This document shows, one piece after another, positions 56,953-64,000 of a DNA stretch of 64,000 nt. Source of the stretch: Marsupella aquatica. Lineage: Eukaryota; Marchantiophyta. The position numbers were made by a program, and so were the translations under genes. Location: the NCBI GenBank assembly GCA_973895155.1, contig OZ316891.1:2542001-2606000 (forward strand), written 5' to 3'. Under the pieces are notes generated by a model that saw nothing but the letters and a program-made list of their open reading frames with translations, made no database searches and was not told where the DNA came from. Position 1 is the stretch's first letter, and every line of letters begins with the position of its first letter.

Positions 56953-59900
56953 ATGGCGGCCACGAGGTAAGCTGGACATAGAAAACTCTGAAGGCTGTTG
57001 CACGTTGCTGAATAAAGAATTGTCAATCACGTACAATGCGACAAAGGGCTGATCAAAAGCTTGGCTTCGTTGCATACAAGTGCTTTAGATTGGCTCATTT
57101 TGAATGGTATTGTGTCACTTCGTGGTACCTGCTCAACGCCAAGACATTGGACTATTCAATGAAAAGTTTCCTGAGGAGGAATGAATACCCATGCCAGTGG
57201 ACTTCCCGAGGTTCTGACCTCATGGTGCCACCATAATCACAGAAATTCCGGGCCGGCCAGGTAAAATACTTGTGCTGTAAAATAAGCGTTCGTCATGCGT
57301 GCCAGCCGGGCAATCATGGTCCCTCACAAAACCGTAATGCGCTTGCCAGGCTGTGGCGGGTATTACGAATAGATGGTCTGGTCTGCACTATCGGCAAATA
57401 CTAACTAGAAACAAACCGATCGATTTTACGAGAGCGATGTCTCGGTTTGGTGGCTTTCGAGAGGGAGCATTCTCGGGAGCATGTGGACTGCGGTAATCAT
57501 TGAATTCAATCAAAGTGCGACGAATGTCTTTACTGTGAACAGCAGGACATCATCGAGGCTTCGTTGGTGTCCTACTGCAGTGCTACCCAACTCTCCACCT
57601 ACTCACTCACCACGCCCTGACTCTGGAGTCTCGACCGAGGCCAGCACTGTGAAGCAGGCAGGCAGGCAGGCAGGCAGGCGGGAGGACGGGAGGACGGGAG
57701 GGCGGAAGGACTCCCGGACAAACAGACGGGCATTGAGTAGGCTCTTAGTGCGGTGCGTACCCGTGCGTGGATTTCTTCACTCTTTGGTCTCAACTAAACA
57801 CTCAATCAGGTGCCTGCGGACCACAATCTGAATTGTGTAAACAGTGCAGCTGACCCATCCCCAGCTCAATTAGAGTTTTTCTGAGCCTTCGTTTCCGAAC
57901 TTGGCACGACGGAAGAATGAGTTTCAGTCCGGGAGGATCGATCCTGGTGAATGAACATCGTTCAAGAGGACGATCAATCATGAGCTGGCTTTGAAGCTAA
58001 CATGCTTGCAGAACTCGAGTAGTCGTCCCTGTAGACTGAATGGTTGCTGGCGCTGAGAGAATTGTTACTGGTGGGTGGCGCTGAGAGAATTGTTACTGGT
58101 GGGTGGCGCAATACCGTTCCAATAACAACAGATCCAGCGAGAGCGCTGAGAGCATTTGTTACTGGTTGGTGGCGCAATACCGTTCCAATAACAACAGATC
58201 CAGCGAGAGTAGGCTCTGACTGCGTGAATTGCAGGCGAGTGAGGAAACGGAGGCGGTAGAATCGGACTGGGCCTCTGCCTGCCCTCTGGACTCATGTCTT
58301 CTTTGCCAAGCGCTTCGGCAATATTAGTAGCAGCTTGCATGATGAGGAACTGATGTTTCCTTCGTAGCTCAGTGTATGGGGGGAGCTCTCTCTTCCAAAA
58401 AATTCACACCAACGAGGCACATCGTGTGCCGCGATGTGTTTCACTTCCGGGCCTACAAGTGATGAACGTGGCAGTAGCCTGGTGCCGTCTCTTCTCCTTC
58501 TATCATAAATTTCATCAGTTGAACTGTTCAGTCAGTGAATGAATATTGAATAAATGCGTGTTCGTATTCTTTTAACGTATGACACGAAAAGTCTATTAAA
58601 CGGGAGAGTTCTGTAGCTTGTACTCAATTTTTTGAGGGAGCTTTCCATCTGTCGAGTTCCAATTGCTCGGATTACCTTGGATCTCGCCTTCGATGGACGC
58701 GTGTGCAATGAAGAATAGTAATCACAGGCGAACTCTTCCCTGGTTTTCCCATGTTGTCCATCATGGTTCCAGTGATTTCAATCTACAGAAGTTCCTTTTC
58801 CGAATAGACAGTAGAGCACATCTCGTCATAAAGGTCACACATGCTGTACGTACTTATGCTCGCGGCGCTCAAGCCCAACCACCATGAACCAGTTGGCATT
58901 TGCTTCTTGGCTTGCGATTAACATTCTGGACTTTGTCATCTTGTAGAAGGACGGGCTTCGCGCCAAGCAGCCAGGATCCAAACGCAACAAATCGAAGAAA
59001 CCGAAGTACATCTCGGGTCCCCTCGCAGCAACATACGTTACTTCTCCATTCATGGAGGTTTTGCTTTGATTCTTCGTGAATCGCTACTTTTAGTGCACAG
59101 AACTCTGCGATGAACTACTCAATCGGGTCCCTGATCATGCTTGCAGGCCGTCCGCGTCCAGGCTGTCGACGAAGGAGTATGCTAGCGCCAAGAAATCTGG
59201 AGTTGTAGCAAAGGTTGTGAGTCTTGCAAAGGCGGCCTCGCCATCCAGGACTGACTTCAAGGGTTCCCAGTCCAAGACTGCCTTCACCAGATTAGGATCT
59301 TCGGCCGAAATTAAAGGGATGCAAAACGCAGAAGAGATGACGAACAGCTTGTCCCCCACAGGCGTCGGATCCAACCCTTTTGTAAGCAAGTCCCTTACAA
59401 GTGATTCCAAAGGTAGCCGATCCCAGCGATTTGTGAGCAACTCTGGCCAGATTGTTCCTAAGGAAGTACCATCCGACCAGCTTGGAAGCAATTCCGAGAT
59501 CGCTCGGAACAACGTACAATCCGAGCGGTTTTTGCGCAATTCTGAGATCGCTCGTAAAGATGTGCAATCCGACCGGTTTCCAAGCGATTCCGGGAGTACT
59601 CCGAAGCTCGACAAAAAACCTTTCATTTCGGCTCAATTTATGTCGAAGGTTAGTAAATGTGAATTCTCACAATTTGCTTCAATTCACTCAACCTTGTTTT
59701 TTCGGATTGCTTCAATTATCCTTATGACGCTAACAAGTCGCAAGTCTTTGACGTCTTTCATCTGCGTCTGACCAAATTCAGGTGAATACTAAGCAAGTGA
59801 AAGGTGCGATGAAAGGAATGGGGAAGGAGTTGAGGCGCGCAGCGTCCACTGTTGGGGAGAAGCTCCCAAACTATTCGACGAGTAAGTCATGCTCCAAGTC

Positions 59901-60701
59901 CTAACCTTCTGATATGCGTCGTCCAAGGAGAAACCCAGAGTTCATTCCCGTCAAAACCAATAATTCTAGAGACGTGGCTCGTAAGGCTTTGTTGATGGAT
60001 ATCGCTCGTATCTAGCTCCGTAACAAAGAGGGTTCGACGATGGGCCCTGCACTCACAATCGTGACGCATTGTGTCCAGAGAAAAAGAACAAAGAAGACAA
60101 AGACAGTCGGGAGCTCCTGGAACCTCAAAAGCCTCAGGTTCGCGACCCTGGCGAAATTAAAAAGGCGTATGGTCACGCACCTGCAGTGGTATGTGTAGTT
60201 TCATCCCCTGTCATCATTTTTACTGAGGCTGCATTTCCAGTCTCAACAATTGGTCTGGACAGATATGACAAAATTCGGACTGAGCTCGTGAAGTAAATCT
60301 CTTCTGCACTTACTGGAATTGCTGTTTTACGCAGTGTTGATTGACTCACTGGTGCCCAGCAAAGAATCAAAGAAGTGTCTTGATTCGTCTCTGTTTTCCA
60401 GGATACTACCAATCAAGCAGCGATGGTAACACGCGAGAAATTGCACGAACGAGGAGAAAAAATATCGGTGAGAAACACTCAGAGGTTGCCCTTCCATTTT
60501 CACAAATTGACCAGATGCTTGCAGTGAATTGATCCAGCTGCAGCAAAATTTAAACTGTCCTCATGGATCTACCCCTTCCTTCCTCTGCAGGCTCTGCAAA
60601 GAAAAACCACAGACCTGGAGGCTGACGCGGCCAACTTTTCGTCCCTAGCTCACGAGCTTGCCAAGAAGATGGAGGCCAAGAAGTGGTATGAGTTTAGTTG
60701 A
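56953..60701 (+). CDS. Soluble R-SNARE (tomosyn C-terminal-like) protein, short form
   Basis: Proposed exons are 56953-56966, 58947-59057, 59147-59648, 59782-59881, 60079-60188, 60402-60467 and 60591-60701. All have GT-AG borders and compatible phases and give 337 residues. The last exons are well supported: residues 280-337 form a tomosyn-type R-SNARE helix (REKLHERGEKIS, then NFSSLAHELAKKMEAKKWYEF) with no membrane anchor after it. Before it come KGAMKGMGKELRRA and DPGEIKKAYG, like the linker of plant tomosyns. Tomosyns bind Qa/Qbc SNAREs and restrain vesicle fusion. Full-length tomosyns have two WD40 propellers (about 1000 residues) ahead of this motif; none is visible upstream. The middle exon encodes 15-16 residue repeats (GSNSEIARNNVQSER-like). 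The first two exons are uncertain: exon 1 is 14 bases, intron 1 is about 2 kb, and exon 2 is open in two frames. It could instead be the 3' end of a longer or broken gene. Confidence 0.6.
57652..57720. repeat. Compound microsatellite (GGCA)n then (GGAGGAC)n
   Basis: CAGGCAGGCAGG-type repeats pass directly into GGGAGGACGGGAGGACGGG. It lies in the inferred first intron of the SNARE-like gene. Confidence 0.9.
58048..58215. repeat. Nested tandem repeats
   Basis: A unit of about 30 bp (GGCGCTGAGAGAATTGTTAC and so on) is duplicated first. Then a unit of about 65 bp containing GCGCAATACCGTTCCAATAA and CAGATCCAGCGAGAG is duplicated. Confidence 0.9.
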
Positions 60702-61764
60702 TCGCCGACAATGTCTTCACGATTGGAGTACCCTCCTTGATCTGGCTCGTGGTGATCACTCCCAGATCGCTCACAGTGTGCTTATGTAGCAGCTTTGTTC
60801 GTCTATTCCAAGCGGTCTGCCCACGAACTTATGCAGCTTGGGGACAAGACGACTACGATTTCTGAACGACTTCATCGTGCATAGGGCGACAGAGCGTCGC
60901 TACAACACTTTGACAGAACAAGGATACATTGATTTCTTAACATGGCTTCATCACGAATCCCATGAGGTAGAATGCCGGAGCGGAAGACCTAAAATTTTGA
61001 AAGCCTAAAGCGTCGAGTTTCACCACATCAAAGACTCTGCCTATAGTAAGCATTTGTCTCCGCGATTGATCGACACCAGTACAGAATTTCCCTTCCGCTT
61101 CGGTCAACACCAAATAACTCGACGTCTGTCATCGATCTCTTGCTGCTGCCGGTTTAAGCTCTGGCCGACGACAATCCTGCTCGATCAACGCCCGGCATTG
61201 GTGTACATATTGCAGATAAACCCGGAGCTGGGGCAATTCTCCATCAAAAACTAAAATCCCGGTCCTGAGAATTCGCGCGCCGGACCAATTTTCACAAACT
61301 TTGCTCCCATCTGACCACTGCGATGGAACAAACATCCACTTCAGCCTGCCAAGGTCACACTAGGCAAATAGAATACGATGAATCTGCTATTTTGGTACTT
61401 GTATGGACAGGGGAAGCTTCTGAGTGAGCCATCGACGAGGTCATACACGAAGCAAGCGATCGGAATCCAGATTGTCAATTGAAATGGTGGCGAGCTGAAA
61501 TGTAGGACAGCATTCTTGAGCTAGAAGGATCAACCCACTCCCGCTTGGATCCTACAATCCTGTATAAACCTGATTCCGTCACAAGGCCGGCAACACGAGT
61601 ATCAGATCTCGGTATCTCCTTCAGCTTTAGTTCGAGACTATCATCGACCATTGTGGATTGCGAGCTCACCAACGCACTGATGTCTTCCTCGCATTGTTCT
61701 CTCAGTCAACATTGATGCATTGTTTAGAGTTATTCCTATAATTGAGCTGAGCTCTCTCGACCCT

Positions 61765-62005
61765 CCTCTATTTTTTTAATTTTTATTTTAAATTTTAAAT
61801 GGACATAAAGGGAAGAGTCGGTCATAACAACATAACCTGCTCTATTTTTATTTTTATTTTAAAAAATTAACAGGAATCTTTTGTATTTTTGTTGTTGTTT
61901 TTTTATTTAAATTTTAAACGGGAAATCTATGAAACCTCACAGAAAGCATAAAGAGAATCAGTCATAACATTTGAACCCAGACCTATCAATCTGGGCAACC
62001 CTGCT
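61765..62005. repeat. AT-rich duplication, two diverged copies
   Basis: CTCTATTTTT, TTTAAATTTTAAA and then AGTCGGTCATAACA/AATCAGTCATAACA recur, and the text CCTGCTCTATTTT ends each copy. Confidence 0.7.
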
Positions 62006-62089
62006 CTATTTTGATGTATTTTTGGGTCTTCACAGTTCCCATTCAGCTTGTATTTCTAAAAGTGATTGAGGCTGTATTTACAAGACCTT

Positions 62090-62400
62090 GGTGCACAATT
62101 AAAACACAAGCTAGGGTAACTCTCAATATATCAAGTGGGTAACTTTCAAGAAAATAAGTTCATGAATGGGCATTTACCAGACCTTGGGGCACAATTAAAA
62201 CACAAGCTCTGGTAACTTTCATTATAAAGTGGGTAAGTCTCATTATAAAGTGCACAAGTTCAGGAATGGGCTTGAGCTCCACAACAGGTGACAAGTGCTT
62301 CACCTTTTAATGGCAAGTCCTATAAAGAGCTTTGGTAACTCTCATTATAAAGTGCACAAGTTCAGGAATGGACTTGAGCTACACAAAACGTCATAGGTGC
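62090..62400. repeat. Degenerate tandem repeat built on ACTCTCATTATAAAGTG
   Basis: ACCTTGG-GCACAATTAAAACA followed by CAAGCT-GGTAACT occurs at about 62085 and 62173. TCATTATAAAGTG-CA recurs three more times. Confidence 0.75.
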
Positions 62401-63149
62401 TCCATCTTTGATTGGCAAATGCTCCACCTGTTTTGGTGAGAAAATGTTCATGGTAGGACAAGAATGAAGAGTAGTGAGAGAGGGAATGGGACTTTTATAT
62501 GGGCAGATGTGATTTAAGTTTTTTCCTGGTCTCCAAGATGTTGATCAGGGCCATATGTTCCTGTTCACTTTATAAAAACTTGGGGGTACTTTCAACCTTA
62601 CTCTCAACTTAACCTGTTACCCATCATACATGTATAGGATATTTCAACCTAACCTGTTATCTATCTTACATGTATAGAATAATGATGGGTTGGGCACAGG
62701 GCTCCTCAGTGCAGTGGAAGAATCCTTGCTCAACAATGAAGCACTTGCTTGGGCACCATCTAACTCCTGGAAGAGGCTCTAACCTTGTGACTGGAAAGTG
62801 AAGAAAGCTGACTGGCAGTAGTCACCAAGCTTTTCTGAGCACTATGGGAGTTCAGACGCTTTTCTGAGCACTATGGGAGTTCATACTGGAACCCCAGCCC
62901 AGACCTTCATTACAGTATGGAAATGTGTATGGGGAAAAGTTGGCTATCATGACATTCCAGGCAGGAGGTTATGGAGATAGCAGAGACCTCCAGAAGTGGT
63001 TACTCACCAGTAACCTTTACTTTGGACCAAATCTATTGAATGGAGTGGGGGCCAATCTCTTTTGGTACACCTTACCTTCATCCCTGTAAACCCACAGCTG
63101 CCACTGCAAAAGGGGCTCTATCTCTAACCTGCCACTATTCATTAGCCGA

Positions 63150-63252
63150 GGGAGGGCCGAGGCAAATAGTAGACCTATCCTGCAGGCTCTCCCATTTGCC
63201 AAGGCAAGGGCCGAGGCAAATAGCAGACCTATCCTGCAGGCTCTCCCCACTC
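63150..63252. repeat. Tandem duplication, 55-bp unit
   Basis: GGGCCGAGGCAAATAG-AGAC followed by CTATCCTGCAGGCTCTCCC occurs at 63153 and 63208. Confidence 0.92.
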
Positions 63253-64000
63253 ACTTCTCATCATATGACCTTCATACCGTGAAATCATTTTCTCACTAGT
63301 TCTTTAAAAATGTGATCTATTTCCATTTGCTGAGCATAGATCTGGATGAGATCTACATTGATATCGTGAACTAACGAGATGACATCAATACTCTAAATAC
63401 ATGATTACACTTTATGTCAAAAACAATGGCATTCGCTGCCCGGCCTGAAAAGCGACCGGGAATGTCAAAATTGGTCTAGGACGATGATATCGTTGATAAT
63501 ATTCTTAAAGTGGCTTTACAAGACATCCAGGACCCAGTGATTTGTTTTTTCATTCTCTCTCACATTGGATGCGTCCTTTTTTCATTTTCTCCGATATATA
63601 ATCTGGAGAGAGTAATGAGGATACTGCTTCAATTGGCTTTCCAAGCACAGGGGGGCCATTCAGGGTTGGAGTCTGGTGGCCCATTCAAGTTTGGGGTCTG
63701 ATGACTTGTTGGCCGAGACAACAAAGTATTACTTTTACAGCATTCTCCTTACTTTGGAGGGCTTTGTTTTACAGTGGGAGAAATTCAAAAGTAAGAACCT
63801 GATGAGGCTCTGAGAGAGATAGCCTCCTAACAAAAATGCCTTGTAATCTACATCAAGTGTGATACCTAGAGAGCGCACTTGCTCGAGTAAGAACTTACTG
63901 TCAAGTCAGTGGGCAACTCTAAAGTAGAACATTACGACCTGAGTAGTTTGTCACAAAATTGTCTTCAAAAGAAGGGTGGGGCCGACTGGTGTCTGTTTCG

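Larger units (their letters stand above)
60702..64000. other. Repeat-bearing region without a recognised gene
   Basis: Frames at 61054-61254, 61475-61672 and 63017-63250 have no known domain. Contains AT-rich duplicated text (61765-62005), a diffuse tandem repeat (62090-62530) and a short tandem duplication at 63150-63250. Part of 62330-62530 resembles 7840-8000 (ACAAGTTC-GGAATGGACTT-GAGCT, TGGTGAG), a further dispersed repeat. Confidence 0.5.

Noticed and set aside
58947-59057. Reading exon 2 of the SNARE-like gene in frame 1 (KDGLRAKQPGSKRNKSKKPK)
   Set aside because: It reads well but cannot join exon 3 without meeting a TAG; the other open frame keeps phase on both sides. The choice remains unproven.
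1-64000. tRNA, rRNA or snRNA genes
   Set aside because: No cloverleaf with correct boxes or recognisable RNA gene was found by eye, apart from the SINE-like boxes near 19.5 kb. A covariance-model scan would be decisive.

Overview
The window is nuclear DNA from a land plant. It holds five clear plant genes with GT-AG introns and plastid-type leaders, one probable compact SNARE gene, a degraded Ty1/copia retrotransposon, two solo LTRs, and several small MITE families with visible terminal repeats and target-site duplications. Gene density is low (about one gene per 10 kb) and introns are short to medium (about 80 to 850 bases, with one inferred 2-kb first intron). The proteins are plant-like but diverged from seed-plant versions, and the thioesterase mixes FATA-like and FATB-like stretches. 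That suggests an early-diverging land plant (lycophyte, fern or bryophyte). This placement is an inference from reading the sequence, not from a search.

Layout. 1-9.5 kb: no recognisable gene; MITEs, tandem repeats and a duplicated 115-bp sequence. 9.57-11.51 kb (+): Pht1-type phosphate transporter, two exons, with a tandem duplication across its stop codon. 11.5-25.7 kb: gene desert with a solo copia LTR, five MITE copies (one of them truncated), a possible SINE, a perfect inverted repeat, a roughly 70-bp minisatellite and a pentanucleotide array. 26.9-29.5 kb (+): plastid acyl-ACP thioesterase, six exons, with four hairpins packed just upstream. 31.8-34.25 kb (-): UPF0301/AlgH-like protein, three exons. 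36.4-40.6 kb (-): copia element with target-site duplication TGAGT; its integrase region is replaced by foreign DNA carrying an array of 19-bp hairpins. 44.4-45.4 kb (+): single-exon C2-domain protein. 47.5 kb: second, older solo LTR. 49.57-51.76 kb (+): magnesium chelatase subunit I, five exons. 52.0-52.6 kb: broken copy of the C2 gene and its upstream region. 53-56 kb: more MITEs. 56.95-60.7 kb (+): probable seven-exon gene ending in a tomosyn-type R-SNARE motif, with no WD40 part. 60.7-64 kb: AT-rich, repeat-bearing, no recognised gene.

The genes do not form a functional cluster. CHLI (chlorophyll synthesis) and the thioesterase (fatty-acid export) act in the plastid, and the AlgH-like protein may also be plastid-targeted. 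The phosphate transporter belongs in the plasma membrane, and the C2 and SNARE-like proteins in membrane signalling or traffic. Exon joins were built by eye from splice sites and phase; all have compatible phases, but none was tested against RNA.
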